Origin: Desnuesiella massiliensis
Lineage (GTDB): Bacteria; Bacillota; Clostridia; Clostridiales; Clostridiaceae
Direction of reading: 5' to 3'
NCBI RefSeq assembly: GCF_001403615.1
Contig: NZ_LN879456.1
Coordinates: 992,001 to 1,056,000 of the forward strand
Length of the DNA: 64,000 nucleotides
The notes beneath the pieces are model-generated. The model was not told the DNA's origin, did not search any database, and saw only the letters and a program-made list of their open reading frames with translations. Positions 43,713 through 53,427 of this stretch are shown piece after piece (position 1 is the first letter of the stretch; the number at the start of each line of letters is the position of its first letter). The position numbers were made by a program, and so were the translations under genes.

Positions 43713-44840
43713 TTATTTCTTTTTAAACATGTCAAAAATAGAGCTCTTTTTATCGTCACCTTTTTCGCCGCTAGCTTCTGCAAACATTCTTAAGGCTTCC
43801 TTTTGCTTTTCGTTTAAATTCTTAGGTATGTCTACTATTACATTAACATACTGATCTCCTCTACCATGACTATTAACTCTAGGCACACCTTTTCCTTTAA
43901 GCCTAAACATAGTTCCTGATTGAGTGCCTTCTGGTATTGTATACTTAACCTCTCCATCTACCGTAGGTACCTTCATTTCTATACCTAAAGCAGCTTCCAC
44001 AATGCTTATATGTGTATCTATATATATATCGAAGGCTTTTCTTTTAAATATTTTATGAGGCGATACCTTTATATTAATATATAAATCCCCTGGAGGACCT
44101 CCTTTAGTACCATGTTCTCCTTGTCCTCTAAGAGGCATTACATTGCCTGTATCTACTCCTGCAGGTATATCAATTTTTATCTTTCTTTGTTTTCTTTGTT
44201 TTCCAGATCCACGACAATCTGGACATGGATCTGTAATTACCTTTCCCTTTCCAGAGCATTTGTCACAAGTAGACATAGTAACGAAGCTACCTAACGGAGT
44301 ATTTTTTTGAACTCTAATCTGTCCTGAACCGCCACATTTATCACAGGTTTTCGCAGAAGTTCCATGCTTAGTTCCCTCTCCCCTACAAGTTTCACAGTTT
44401 TCACTTCTAGAAATATTTATTTCTTTTTCTACTCCAAAGACTGCTTCTTCAAAGGTTAAAGTTATATTATATTCCATATCCGCGCCCTTTTCAGGACCAT
44501 TTCTTCTTCTTCCGCTTCCGCCGAAGCCTCCCCCTCCAAAAAAGCTTTCAAAAATGTCTCCAAATCCTCCCATACCTGAAAAATCAAAGCCTCCATCAAA
44601 GCCTCCAGCTCCACCATTAAAATCCGTAGTTCCGAATTGGTCATATTGAGCCTTCTTTTCAGGATCACTTAGTACTTGATAAGCTTCATTTATTTCTTTA
44701 AATTTTTCTTCAGCCTCTTTATTCCCAGCATTTTTATCTGGGTGATATTTTATGGCCTGCTTTCTAAAGGCTTTCTTTATATCATCATCGCTGGCCCCTT
44801 TTTCTAGTCCCAAAATCTCATAGTAGTCTTTTTTAGCCAT
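43713..44840 (-). CDS. dnaJ: Chaperone DnaJ
   Basis: DnaJ delivers substrates to DnaK and stimulates its ATPase. The 375-residue protein has a J domain with HPD (about 33-35), a Gly/Phe-rich region (about 75-110), and the four zinc-binding CxxCxGxG repeats (CETCRGEG, CDKCGGSG, CDKCSGKG and CPDCRGSG). Two substrate-binding beta domains complete it. It is the last gene of the hrcA operon. Confidence 0.98.
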   Translation of the reverse strand: MAKKDYYEILGLEKGASDDDIKKAFRKQAIKYHPDKNAGNKEAEEKFKEINEAYQVLSDPEKKAQYDQFGTTDFNGGAGGFDGGFDFSGMGGFGDIFESFFGGGGFGGSGRRRNGPEKGADMEYNITLTFEEAVFGVEKEINISRSENCETCRGEGTKHGTSAKTCDKCGGSGQIRVQKNTPLGSFVTMSTCDKCSGKGKVITDPCPDCRGSGKQRKQRKIKIDIPAGVDTGNVMPLRGQGEHGTKGGPPGDLYINIKVSPHKIFKRKAFDIYIDTHISIVEAALGIEMKVPTVDGEVKYTIPEGTQSGTMFRLKGKGVPRVNSHGRGDQYVNVIVDIPKNLNEKQKEALRMFAEASGEKGDDKKSSIFDMFKKK

Positions 44841-44880
44841 GCTGTTTTTTCACCACCTAAAAAATATTTTAACCTACAAT

Positions 44881-44908
44881 AGGGGAAGACCTAGGATTGC
44901 CTTCCCCT
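44881..44908 (-). promoter_or_regulatory. Hairpin in the dnaK-dnaJ gap
   Basis: A GC-rich 8-bp stem (44881-44888 with 44901-44908) lacks a U-run on the minus strand. It lies between dnaK and dnaJ and may stabilise the dnaK mRNA end or lower dnaJ expression. The role is inferred. Confidence 0.5.
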
Positions 44909-44922
44909 TAAAATCCAACTAA

Positions 44923-46770
44923 CTATTTATCATCTTCTACTTTAAAATCAGCATCTACTACATTATCATCCTTTTGATTTGAAGAAGCATTATTTTCTGC
45001 TCCCATATTGTTTGGATCAAAGCCAGCGTTTTGGCCATTTGCACCGTATATCTTTGAAGAAACGGCATAAAATTCTTGTGTTAACTCTTCTGTAGCCTTT
45101 TTAATTGCCTCCAAGTCTTCTCCATCTTTAACAGCCTTTAATGCTTCAGCTTTAGCTTCAATCTTAGATTTATCTTCAGCAGAAACTTTATCTCCTAACT
45201 CTTTAAGAGTCTTTTCAGTTTGATATACTATTTGATCTGCATTGTTTTTAACTTCTATAGATTCTTTTCTCTTTCTATCTTCTTCAGCATACTTCTCTGC
45301 TTCTTTAACAGCTTTATCTATTTCATCATCATTTAAATTAGTTGAAGCTGTTATAGTTATATTTGCTTCCTTGCCAGTTCCCTTATCTACTGCTGAAACT
45401 TTAACAATACCATTAGCATCAATATCAAAAGTAACTTCAATTTGTGGAATTCCTCTTGGAGCTGGTGCTATACCAGATAAAGTAAACCTTCCAAGAGTTT
45501 TATTGTCTGCAGCCATTTGTCTTTCACCTTGAACTACATGTATTTCTACAGAAGTCTGACCATCTGCTGCCGTAGAGAATATTTGACTCTTTCTAGTAGG
45601 TATTGTAGTATTTCTTTGTATTAAAGAGGTTGCTATTCCTCCAAGAGTCTCTATACCTAAAGTTAGAGGAGTAACATCTAGTAATAGTACGTCCTTAACG
45701 TCCCCTGTTAATACACCTGCTTGTATTGCAGCACCTACTGCTACGCATTCATCAGGATTTACTCCCTTTGAAGGCTCTTTTCCTGTAAAGTTCTTCACTG
45801 CTTCTTGTACTGCTGGTATTCTTGTAGAACCTCCTACAAGCACTATCTTATCTATATCATTCATAGTTAAGCCTGCATCTTGAAGTGCTTTTCTCATTGG
45901 CTCTATGGTTCTTTGAACTAAATCATGAGTTAATTCATTAAACTTAGCTCTAGTAAGATTCATATCTATATGTTTTGGACCACTAGCATCTGCAGTAATA
46001 AATGGTAAATTTATACTTGTTTGCATTGAAGAAGAAAGTTCGATTTTTGCTTTTTCTGCTGCTTCTTTTAGTCTTTGAAGTGCCATCTTGTCATTTCTTA
46101 AATCTATACCATTTTCTGACTTAAAAGTATCTGCTATATAATCCATAACCTTTTGGTCAAAATCATCTCCACCTAAGCGAGTATCTCCATTAGTAGCTTT
46201 AACCTCAAACACTCCGTCCCCTAGCTCAAGAATGGATACGTCAAAGGTACCACCACCTAAGTCATAAACAAATATCTTATGGCTGTTTTCAATTTTATCT
46301 ATACCATAAGCCAAAGAAGCTGCTGTTGGCTCATTTATTATTCTTAATACTTCTAATCCCGCAATTTTACCTGCATCTTTAGTGGCCTGCCTTTGGCTAT
46401 CATTAAAATATGCTGGTACAGTTATTACTGCTTGAGTTACTGTTTCTCCTAAATATGCTTCCGCATCAGCCTTAATTTTTTGTAATACCATAGCAGAAAT
46501 CTCTTGAGGAGTATACTGTTTTCCATCAATATTAACAGTATGATTAGTTCCCATATGTCTTTTGATTGAAATTATAGTTTTATCTGGATTGGTGATTGCT
46601 TGTCTTTTTGCAACCTGTCCCACTAATCTTTCTCCATTAGCTTGGAAAGATACTACTGAAGGAGTAGTTCTTGCACCTTCTGCATTTGTAATAACTACTG
46701 GCTCTCCACCTTCCATAACTGCTACACAAGAGTTTGTTGTTCCTAAGTCAATTCCTATTACTTTACCCAT
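44923..46770 (-). CDS. dnaK: Chaperone DnaK (Hsp70)
   Basis: DnaK is the ATP-driven Hsp70. The 615 residues include the N-terminal nucleotide domain (GIDLGTTNSCVAV, VPAYFNDSQRQATKDAG and IVLVGGSTRIPAVQ), the linker and peptide-binding domain (LLLDVTPLTLGIET), and a C-terminal lid ending in an acidic tail. It is regulated by HrcA at the CIRCE operator ahead of hrcA. Confidence 0.99.
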   Translation of the reverse strand: MGKVIGIDLGTTNSCVAVMEGGEPVVITNAEGARTTPSVVSFQANGERLVGQVAKRQAITNPDKTIISIKRHMGTNHTVNIDGKQYTPQEISAMVLQKIKADAEAYLGETVTQAVITVPAYFNDSQRQATKDAGKIAGLEVLRIINEPTAASLAYGIDKIENSHKIFVYDLGGGTFDVSILELGDGVFEVKATNGDTRLGGDDFDQKVMDYIADTFKSENGIDLRNDKMALQRLKEAAEKAKIELSSSMQTSINLPFITADASGPKHIDMNLTRAKFNELTHDLVQRTIEPMRKALQDAGLTMNDIDKIVLVGGSTRIPAVQEAVKNFTGKEPSKGVNPDECVAVGAAIQAGVLTGDVKDVLLLDVTPLTLGIETLGGIATSLIQRNTTIPTRKSQIFSTAADGQTSVEIHVVQGERQMAADNKTLGRFTLSGIAPAPRGIPQIEVTFDIDANGIVKVSAVDKGTGKEANITITASTNLNDDEIDKAVKEAEKYAEEDRKRKESIEVKNNADQIVYQTEKTLKELGDKVSAEDKSKIEAKAEALKAVKDGEDLEAIKKATEELTQEFYAVSSKIYGANGQNAGFDPNNMGAENNASSNQKDDNVVDADFKVEDDK

Positions 46771-46806
46771 TTTCTTATACCTCCCTATGATCTATCTAAT
46801 GAAAAT

Positions 46807-47409
46807 TTAATTTGCAACTTTAACCATGCTATATCTTATAACTTTATTTTCACGTTTATAGCCTTTTTGGAAAACTTCTACAATTTCATTCTTACCATAA
46901 TTTTCGTCTACCATGTGCATAACTGCATTATGATAATTAGGATCAAAGCCTTCCTCCGTAGAAATTTCTTCTACATTTAATTTTTTTAAGGAGTCTTTAA
47001 ACTGCCTTAAGGTCATGTCTATTCCTTTTTTTAGGTCATCTAAATTTCCCTCTACAGAAACAGCTCTTTCAAGATTATCTAGAACAGGCAGCATATTTTT
47101 TAGAACATCTGTGCAAGCATCAGAATATATGCCTTCTTTTTCCTTAGCAGTTCTTTTTCTAAAGTTGTCATATTCAGCACTTATTCTTAGAAGCCTATCT
47201 TTTAAAACTTCTACCTCATTATACAACTTAGCATTTTCCTCTTGGACTTTTGATACTTGTTCTTCATTCACTGTTTCAAATTCTTCGTCTTCAAGTTTTT
47301 CGGCTTCTTGCCAATTTTCTTCAATAGTTTGTTCTTTAATATTTCCTTTTTCTACCTGTTCATTTTTCAGTTCAGCCTCTAAATTATCTTTATTATCCAT
47401 TTCTTTCAT
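46807..47409 (-). CDS. grpE: Nucleotide exchange factor GrpE
   Basis: GrpE releases ADP from DnaK. The 200-residue protein has an acidic N-terminal region with long coiled coil (about 40-110; YNEVEVLKDRLLRISAEYDNF) and a C-terminal beta domain with EEGFDPNYHNAVM. I chose ATG 47409 (MKEMDNKDN) because the upstream GTG lies within the SD. The SD spacing here is long (11), so the start is not certain. Confidence 0.93.
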   Translation of the reverse strand: MKEMDNKDNLEAELKNEQVEKGNIKEQTIEENWQEAEKLEDEEFETVNEEQVSKVQEENAKLYNEVEVLKDRLLRISAEYDNFRKRTAKEKEGIYSDACTDVLKNMLPVLDNLERAVSVEGNLDDLKKGIDMTLRQFKDSLKKLNVEEISTEEGFDPNYHNAVMHMVDENYGKNEIVEVFQKGYKRENKVIRYSMVKVAN

Positions 47410-47438
47410 GACTGAAAATTCCACCTCATCTCTAAATA

Positions 47439-48470
47439 TTATTCATCATTATATTGTCTTAAGCTATTATTTAGGTGTTTCATCACCATAGCCATTACAC
47501 TGATTACTTTAGAATAGGGTATTCTAGTTGGTCCTATTATACCTATAGTGCCTAAAGGTCTATCCCCTAGATTATAAGAAGCTGAAATTACACTACATTC
47601 CTTAGCTCCAGGCACATAGTTTTCTTCCCCAATTCTCACTGATAATCCCTCTTCAGCATCTATTAGAGTTTTAACATAGTCCTTATTATTAAGTAAAGAT
47701 AAAAACTCCCTAGCTCTATCTATATCATTGTACTCAGGATAGTTAAATATGTTTGTAGCACCTTCTAAATAAACTTCTGAGGATTCTACTGCATTTAAAG
47801 TATCATAAAGAGCAGGAATAATAGCATTAAATATGTCTTCATAACCTATTAAGTCATTCTTCAAATTATTAATAACCTCTAGGTTTATTTGCTCTATTGT
47901 TAAGTTTTTTAATCTTGCATTTAAAATTAAGGTTAGCTTGCTAAGTATTTCATTGCTTATTATTTTACTTACTTTTATGATATTATTTTTAATTATTCCA
48001 GCATCAGTTATTATAACAGATAGAATATCAACATTATCAATCTTTATCAGCTGTATAGATTTAATATAGCTTTTTTTTACGGAGGGTGACCTTAAAACAC
48101 AAGTCAATTTTGTTAGCTCCGATAAAAGTGATGTAGCCTGCTTTAATATCCTATCAACCTCATATAATGCTACATTTAAGAGATAGCCTTTTATCAATAG
48201 CTCCTCCTCCTGAGGAATCCTTTCAATCTGCATCAATTTATCTACATATAATCTATATCCTTTATCAGAGGGTTTTCTCCCAGAAGATGTATGCAACTGC
48301 TCTAAATATCCCATCTCTTCTAAATCAGACATTTCGTTTCTTATAGTAGCAGAGCTAATACCTAAATCGTATTTCTTTGCAATAGTTCTAGATCCTACAG
48401 GTTCTGCTGTATTAATATAATCATTAATAATGGCTTGAAGAATCTTAATTTTTCTTTCATCCATCTCCAT
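47439..48470 (-). CDS. hrcA: Heat-inducible transcription repressor HrcA
   Basis: HrcA represses class I heat-shock genes by binding CIRCE. The 343-residue protein begins with a winged helix (MDERKIKILQAIINDYINTA, then SSATIRNEMSDLEEMGYLEQ), followed by the GAF-like HrcA domain and the closing LGTIGIIGPTRIPYSKVI. The SD is GAGGTG. It is the first gene of the operon, with CIRCE 17 bp upstream, as is common in Firmicutes. Confidence 0.98.
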   Translation of the reverse strand: MEMDERKIKILQAIINDYINTAEPVGSRTIAKKYDLGISSATIRNEMSDLEEMGYLEQLHTSSGRKPSDKGYRLYVDKLMQIERIPQEEELLIKGYLLNVALYEVDRILKQATSLLSELTKLTCVLRSPSVKKSYIKSIQLIKIDNVDILSVIITDAGIIKNNIIKVSKIISNEILSKLTLILNARLKNLTIEQINLEVINNLKNDLIGYEDIFNAIIPALYDTLNAVESSEVYLEGATNIFNYPEYNDIDRAREFLSLLNNKDYVKTLIDAEEGLSVRIGEENYVPGAKECSVISASYNLGDRPLGTIGIIGPTRIPYSKVISVMAMVMKHLNNSLRQYNDE

Positions 48471-48486
48471 GGTATCACCTCATTTA

Positions 48487-48513
48487 TTAGCACTCTATCA
48501 AGGTGAGTGCTAA
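48487..48513 (-). promoter_or_regulatory. CIRCE operator
   Basis: A perfect CIRCE element: TTAGCACTC (48487-48495), 9-bp spacer, GAGTGCTAA (48505-48513). It sits between the hrcA promoter and the hrcA start, and it is the binding site of HrcA, giving autoregulation. Confidence 0.97.
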
Positions 48514-48526
48514 TGACTACGATTTT

Positions 48527-48555
48527 AAAATAACACTTCAAAATTTTTTTGTCAA
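48527..48555 (-). promoter_or_regulatory. SigA promoter for the hrcA operon
   Basis: On the minus strand TTGACA (48550-48555) and TATTTT (48527-48532) lie 17 bp apart, directly upstream of CIRCE. Transcription would begin just ahead of the operator. Confidence 0.75.
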
Positions 48556-48748
48556 TACCGCCTAATACAGCTTATTTTTCCATATAATTTTAATAATCTG
48601 CTTTATTAAAATTTTACTCCTAATTTCTCATTTTTACTTTCATTTTCTTAAAAATCATAGAAACTTATTATAAATGCTTTATTTAACTTTATTATTTTCT
48701 CCTAGGCATTGTATCTTTACATATTTACATATTTACATATTTAAATCT
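48556..48748. other. AT-rich gap between hemW and the hrcA promoter
   Basis: No gene is visible. The notable item is a tandem repeat of TTTACATA, three copies (48716-48739), just beyond the hemW stop. The rest is A+T-rich and lacks a clear terminator. Confidence 0.5.
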
Positions 48749-49873
48749 TTACAATATAAAGTCACTCATAACATAGTTGGACAATTCTATGCCTCTTTCT
48801 GTTAAAAATATACTGTTATTCTCTCGCTTTAAAAGACCATTAGCCCTATGCTTTTCTATAACTTCCTTATAAAAAAAATCTATATCCTTCTTAAATCTAT
48901 TCTTAAACACAGACTCTTTAATGCCCTCTATCTTCCTCAGCCCCATAAACATAAATTCTTCAATAGTATCTTCTAAGGTATTTTCTTTTATTTCAGCATA
49001 ACTATTATTTTTGCTATTCATGCCCATAATATATTCTTCTATTTTTTCCTCATTTCTATACCTTAGGTTATTCATAAAGGAATGAGCTCCAGAGCCACAT
49101 CCAATATAATCTTCCAAATTCCAATAAACTAAATTATGCCTACATTCTTTATGTGCTTTAGAGTAATTAGATATCTCATACTGATTATATCCAAATCCCT
49201 TTAATAATTTTAGAGTTTCCAAATACATAGATCTTTCTATATTTTCCTGTGGTAAATTTAGTTTATTCTCCTTATAGAGGTTGTAGAAAGGAGTGTCCTC
49301 TTCAATAATCAGACTATAACTCGAAATATGTTCAGGAGAAAGCTCACATACCTTATTAATGGTTTCCCTCCACTGCTCTATGCTTTGGTTAGGTAGTCCA
49401 AACATTATATCCACATTTATATTATTAAAGCCTATTTTTCTAGCTAATTTATAATTATCTATGAAATCATTCATATCATGTATCCTGCCAATGGATTTTA
49501 ATAATTCATTCTGAACAGCTTGCAATCCTATACTAAGTCTGTTCACCCCCATAGATTTTAATAGTTTTAAAATATCTTCATTGAGAGTTCCTGGATTACA
49601 TTCCACGGTAAATTCACAATCCATAGTTTTGTTAACCTTTAACATAGCTTCTTTTAAATAATTTAAACACTCTAAAGACAAATAGGTGGGAGTTCCCCCA
49701 CCTATAAATATTGTCTTCATAATATAGTTTTCAGTTCTTAAGGCTATTTCTTTTGTTAAAGTTTTAACATAATCTACCATTAAATAATCTTTACCGCAAA
49801 ACGAAGGAAAATCACAATACCAGCATTTCTTTTTACAAAATGGTATATGTATATATAATGAAATTTCTTTCAT
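48749..49873 (-). CDS. hemW: HemW-like radical SAM protein
   Basis: The 374-residue protein belongs to the coproporphyrinogen III oxidase-like radical SAM family. Its cluster motif CKKKCWYC lies at about 13-20, followed by FIGGGTPTYL and VECNPGTL. HemW-type members are regarded as heme chaperones, and the lepA-hemW-hrcA order supports HemW over HemN. A C-terminal winged-helix-like region is present. The SD is GGAGG. Confidence 0.92.
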   Translation of the reverse strand: MKEISLYIHIPFCKKKCWYCDFPSFCGKDYLMVDYVKTLTKEIALRTENYIMKTIFIGGGTPTYLSLECLNYLKEAMLKVNKTMDCEFTVECNPGTLNEDILKLLKSMGVNRLSIGLQAVQNELLKSIGRIHDMNDFIDNYKLARKIGFNNINVDIMFGLPNQSIEQWRETINKVCELSPEHISSYSLIIEEDTPFYNLYKENKLNLPQENIERSMYLETLKLLKGFGYNQYEISNYSKAHKECRHNLVYWNLEDYIGCGSGAHSFMNNLRYRNEEKIEEYIMGMNSKNNSYAEIKENTLEDTIEEFMFMGLRKIEGIKESVFKNRFKKDIDFFYKEVIEKHRANGLLKRENNSIFLTERGIELSNYVMSDFIL

Positions 49874-49901
49874 ATTTTAACCTCCATCTCACTTACATGA
49901 T

Positions 49902-51710
49902 TTATTCTACTTTTAACACGGACATAAAGGCTTCTTGAGGTACTTCAACGGAACCTACTTGCCTCATTCTCTTCTTTCCTTCTTTTTGTTTTTCTAATAA
50001 TTTTTTCTTTCTCGATATATCTCCACCATAACATTTTGCTAACACATCTTTACGCATAGCTTTTACCGTTTCACGAGCGATGATCTTCGCTCCTACAGCT
50101 GCTTGTATAGGTATCTCAAATAACTGTCTTGGAATTATATCCTTCAGCTTTTCAGCAATGTTTCTGCCTTTAGTGTAAGCTCTTTCTTCCGGAACTATCA
50201 TTGATAGAGCATCCACAATATCTCCATTTAATAAAATATCAAGCTTTACAAGTTTAGTTCTTGTATATCCTTTTAGTTCATAATCTAAAGATGCATATCC
50301 CCTAGTTCTAGATTTTAGTGCATCAAAGAAATCATATATTATCTCATTTAAAGGAATATCATAGTTTAGCACAGCTCTTGTGGTCTCGATATATTCCATA
50401 TTAAGATAAGTTCCTCTTCTAGATTGACACAAGTCCATTACAGCTCCCACATATTCCGTAGGAGTAATTATAGAAGCCTTTACCACCGGTTCTTCCATAT
50501 ATTCAATCTCTGTAGGACTTGGCATGTTAGTTGGATTTGTAATCTCTAGCAAAGTTCCATCAGTTTTTATAACTTTATATATAACAGATGGCGCAGTTGT
50601 TATAATATCTAAATTGAATTCTCTCTCTATTCGCTCTTGAATTATTTCCATGTGAAGCAATCCTAAAAAGCCGCATCTAAAACCAAAGCCTAAAGCTATA
50701 GAAGTTTCTGGCTCAAAGGATAGCGCAGCATCATTTAATTGAAGCTTTTCCAAGGCATCCTTTAATTCTTCATAATCTGCTCCATCTACTGGATAGATAC
50801 CGCTAAATACCATGGATACTGCTGGTCTATAACCTTCCAAAGCTTCACCAGCTGGTCTATCTGACTCTGTAATAGTGTCTCCAACTCTTGCATCTCTAAC
50901 GTTTTTTATAGATGCAGTTAAATAACCCACATCACCAGCTTTTAGCTCACCAATAGGAAGAAAATTAGGAGAAAATACTCCTACCTCAGTAACTTCATAA
51001 TCCTTATTGCTTGCCATTAGTTTTATTTTAGTTCCAGCTTTTACAGTTCCTTCTATAACTCTTATATAAGATATAACACCCTTATAGCTGTCGTAGTAGG
51101 AATCAAAAATAAGAGCCTTTAAAGGTGCATCTTCATCACCTTCTGGTGCAGGAATTTTCTCTACCACGGCCTCTAGTACTTGTTCAATATTAAGTCCAGA
51201 CTTTGCAGAAACTTTAGGAGCATCATGAGCCTCTATGCCTATAACATCCTCTATCTCCTCCACAATCTCCTCTGGTCTAGCACTAGCTAAATCTATTTTG
51301 TTTATTACAGGTACAATCTCTAAGTTATGATCCAAAGCTAAATAGCAGTTTGCTAAGGTTTGTGCTTGTATTCCTTGAGTAGCATCTACTACTAAAATAG
51401 CTCCTTCACAGGCATTAAGGCTTCTGGAAACTTCGTAGTTAAAGTCTACATGTCCAGGTGTATCAATAAGATTAAGTATATATTCCTTACCATCCTTTTC
51501 TCTTCTATATACCAATCTAGCGGCTTGAGCCTTTATAGTTATTCCTCTTTCTCTTTCAAGCTCCATTTTATCTAAAACTTGCTCATCCATCTCTCTTTGA
51601 GTCAAAGTACCTGTGGTTTCTAATAATCTATCCGCAAGTGTAGATTTACCATGATCTATGTGAGCTACTATACAAAAATTTCTTATGTACTTTTGTCTTT
51701 CTGATTGCAT
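49902..51710 (-). CDS. lepA: Elongation factor 4 (LepA)
   Basis: LepA is a ribosome-bound translational GTPase implicated in initiation and back-translocation. The 602-residue protein begins with the G domain (AHIDHGKSTLADRL and DTPGHVDF), followed by EF-G-like domains. The C-terminal LepA-specific domain has CYGGDISRKKKLLEKQKEGK. The SD is AAGGGG. It follows the yqxA-position gene by a 183-bp gap without visible coding sequence. Confidence 0.98.
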   Translation of the reverse strand: MQSERQKYIRNFCIVAHIDHGKSTLADRLLETTGTLTQREMDEQVLDKMELERERGITIKAQAARLVYRREKDGKEYILNLIDTPGHVDFNYEVSRSLNACEGAILVVDATQGIQAQTLANCYLALDHNLEIVPVINKIDLASARPEEIVEEIEDVIGIEAHDAPKVSAKSGLNIEQVLEAVVEKIPAPEGDEDAPLKALIFDSYYDSYKGVISYIRVIEGTVKAGTKIKLMASNKDYEVTEVGVFSPNFLPIGELKAGDVGYLTASIKNVRDARVGDTITESDRPAGEALEGYRPAVSMVFSGIYPVDGADYEELKDALEKLQLNDAALSFEPETSIALGFGFRCGFLGLLHMEIIQERIEREFNLDIITTAPSVIYKVIKTDGTLLEITNPTNMPSPTEIEYMEEPVVKASIITPTEYVGAVMDLCQSRRGTYLNMEYIETTRAVLNYDIPLNEIIYDFFDALKSRTRGYASLDYELKGYTRTKLVKLDILLNGDIVDALSMIVPEERAYTKGRNIAEKLKDIIPRQLFEIPIQAAVGAKIIARETVKAMRKDVLAKCYGGDISRKKKLLEKQKEGKKRMRQVGSVEVPQEAFMSVLKVE

Positions 51711-51893
51711 AATCTTAACCCGCCCCTTTAAAGCTGTTTATATATTAAAATCACAATTTTAACAGCAAATATTCATGCCTGTTCAGCAATGTACTAATAA
51801 TTGCGCAAATTGTCCTATTTAAATCACATTAAATTATAACATAATAACCTCAGAATTTGTCAATAATTATAGCTGTTGTATAGACTATTTTTT

Positions 51894-52253
51894 TTAAGAT
51901 ACTTTATTAAAGAATCCTTTTATAAAGTGATATGTGTTATCTAAAAAGTTAACTATATTGTTTTTCAGATTAGTGAACAAGTCTTTCTTAAATTTTATTT
52001 CATAGCTTTTTAAATTTATACTAATACTATTAGACTCCTTATTTAAAAGTATTTTTATCGGAGCCTCATCTCTTAACTCTCTAAGTACTTTATAATATCC
52101 TTCATCCTTTTGTATATCTGCATTACCACTTTGCCATTCACTGCCAGCAAGAGCATAATTACTTTTACTGCACTCTATGTTTACTTTGGTTAAACCAGCT
52201 ACCATGGTTAAAATTAATATTATAAAAAGCAATATATACTTTATTCTATTCAA
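51894..52253 (-). CDS. Membrane-anchored protein at the yqxA position
   Basis: The 119-residue protein has one N-terminal membrane helix (about 3-22) and a short external part. It occupies the place of B. subtilis yqxA between spoIIP and lepA, but I cannot confirm homology from sequence alone. The start I favour is TTG 52253, 7 bp after AAGGGGA, within the T-run of the spoIIP terminator. The longer frame to 52274 lacks a better SD. Function is unknown; context suggests a spore-related role. Confidence 0.6.
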   Translation of the reverse strand: MNRIKYILLFIILILTMVAGLTKVNIECSKSNYALAGSEWQSGNADIQKDEGYYKVLRELRDEAPIKILLNKESNSISINLKSYEIKFKKDLFTNLKNNIVNFLDNTYHFIKGFFNKVS

Positions 52254-52256
52254 AAA

Positions 52257-52295
52257 AGCATCCCCTTTTATCAAATTGATATCTATAAGGATGCT
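52257..52295 (-). terminator. Terminator after spoIIP overlapping the next start
   Basis: About 12 bp pair (core arms 52257-52263 and 52289-52295) around a 25-base loop, followed by TTTTTT on the minus strand. The SD and TTG start of the next gene lie in the 3' arm and T-run. Confidence 0.6.
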
Positions 52296-52320
52296 CTTTT
52301 TAAAAAGTTTTTATTCAGCT

Positions 52321-53421
52321 TCATCTTTTACCATTTAAATATTCTGCTAATATTCTTGCTATATACTTAGCTGATCCTTTAGCTTCGTTAGTAGTGTTTA
52401 ACTCTGAACCTACCTCAATTAGTATAGCATTATTGCTTTTATCTTGGTTATAATATTTTATTCCATTGTTATAATAAAGAATACCTCTACTCAGTCCTGG
52501 AAAGAGTTTATCGCTAGCATTTGTCATTTGAGTAGCTATAGCATTGTTTTTGTTAAAGTGAGGATTGTTTTTTGTCATAACAAACATTATCTTTGCAACT
52601 TCCTCGTTATTAAGCTTCGTGGTTACTGCTTTCTTACTAATACCAGAATCCCTATGAAGGTCTATTATAAGCTTAAAATCTCCATATTTTTTTAAGTACT
52701 TATCTAAGGTTTCTCTAGATCTTGTATAACTTTGATTATAGGTAGTACTATGAATGGTTTTATCGTGCACTACTGAAATTCCATAATTATTTTCCAGTTC
52801 CTTTACAAGCTCGTTTCCTACAGCACAAATATTTTTTGTTTCATCATAGCTATCCACCTCTCCTGGCTTATAGCTTTCCGAGGTATGAGTATGATAAATA
52901 AGAACCTCTGGTTTAGAATTATTTAAAGGCTTTTTAAGCTTAGGATCATAAACATTTGCCACTGTATTAATTAAAGTACTGGTATCTTCACCTTTATTTT
53001 CTTGAGAACTACCCTTTTCTTCGTTTTTAAAGATACTATTATCTTGAAGCTTAAAAGGATTAAAGCTTACATCTGAAATATAATCACTGCTATTATTTTT
53101 GCTATTAGGTAAGGATAAAAAGGCTATTTCTTTGCTAATTATCTTTATTGGATTATATATATTTATACCTAGTCCTTCTAATATAAAGTCCTTAAAACTA
53201 TATTTAGCTTCAAGTAAATGCTCATTATTATCAGTAGAAGCGTTGACTATAGGCATGCCATAATTTAAAAGCTCTATGTATAAAATGCTAGATTTATTAT
53301 TATTATTTGAGAAAGTGCTATTTATCAATTTCATAGTTGCAACAATACAAATTATTATTATTATAAAGAACATACTATATCTTGCAGTTAGGTTTTTATA
53401 ATTTTTTATATTGTAATTCAA
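52321..53421 (-). CDS. spoIIP: Stage II sporulation protein P
   Basis: SpoIIP is a cell-wall amidase and endopeptidase that works with SpoIID and SpoIIM during engulfment. The 366-residue protein has an N-terminal membrane helix (about 16-34) and a C-terminal catalytic domain with VLIYHTHTSESY, LIIDLHRDSG and ILIEVGSEL metal-site motifs. The start is TTG, 7 bp after GAGGGGGG. It lies 76 bp downstream of gpr, the same order as in B. subtilis. Confidence 0.95.
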   Translation of the reverse strand: MNYNIKNYKNLTARYSMFFIIIIICIVATMKLINSTFSNNNNKSSILYIELLNYGMPIVNASTDNNEHLLEAKYSFKDFILEGLGINIYNPIKIISKEIAFLSLPNSKNNSSDYISDVSFNPFKLQDNSIFKNEEKGSSQENKGEDTSTLINTVANVYDPKLKKPLNNSKPEVLIYHTHTSESYKPGEVDSYDETKNICAVGNELVKELENNYGISVVHDKTIHSTTYNQSYTRSRETLDKYLKKYGDFKLIIDLHRDSGISKKAVTTKLNNEEVAKIMFVMTKNNPHFNKNNAIATQMTNASDKLFPGLSRGILYYNNGIKYYNQDKSNNAILIEVGSELNTTNEAKGSAKYIARILAEYLNGKR

Positions 53422-53427
53422 TTTAAT

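Noticed and set aside
44462..44668. Minus-strand ORF in the dnaJ region
   Set aside because: It is an alternative frame of the Gly/Phe-rich part of dnaJ.
47015..47491. Plus-strand ORF of 158 codons
   Set aside because: It is the serine-rich mirror frame of grpE and hrcA; composition and length are typical of a shadow frame.
48716..48739. Three tandem TTTACATA units considered as a CRISPR or iteron array
   Set aside because: Units are 8 bp with no spacers, only three copies, and of AT-only character apart from one C; ordinary slippage explains them.
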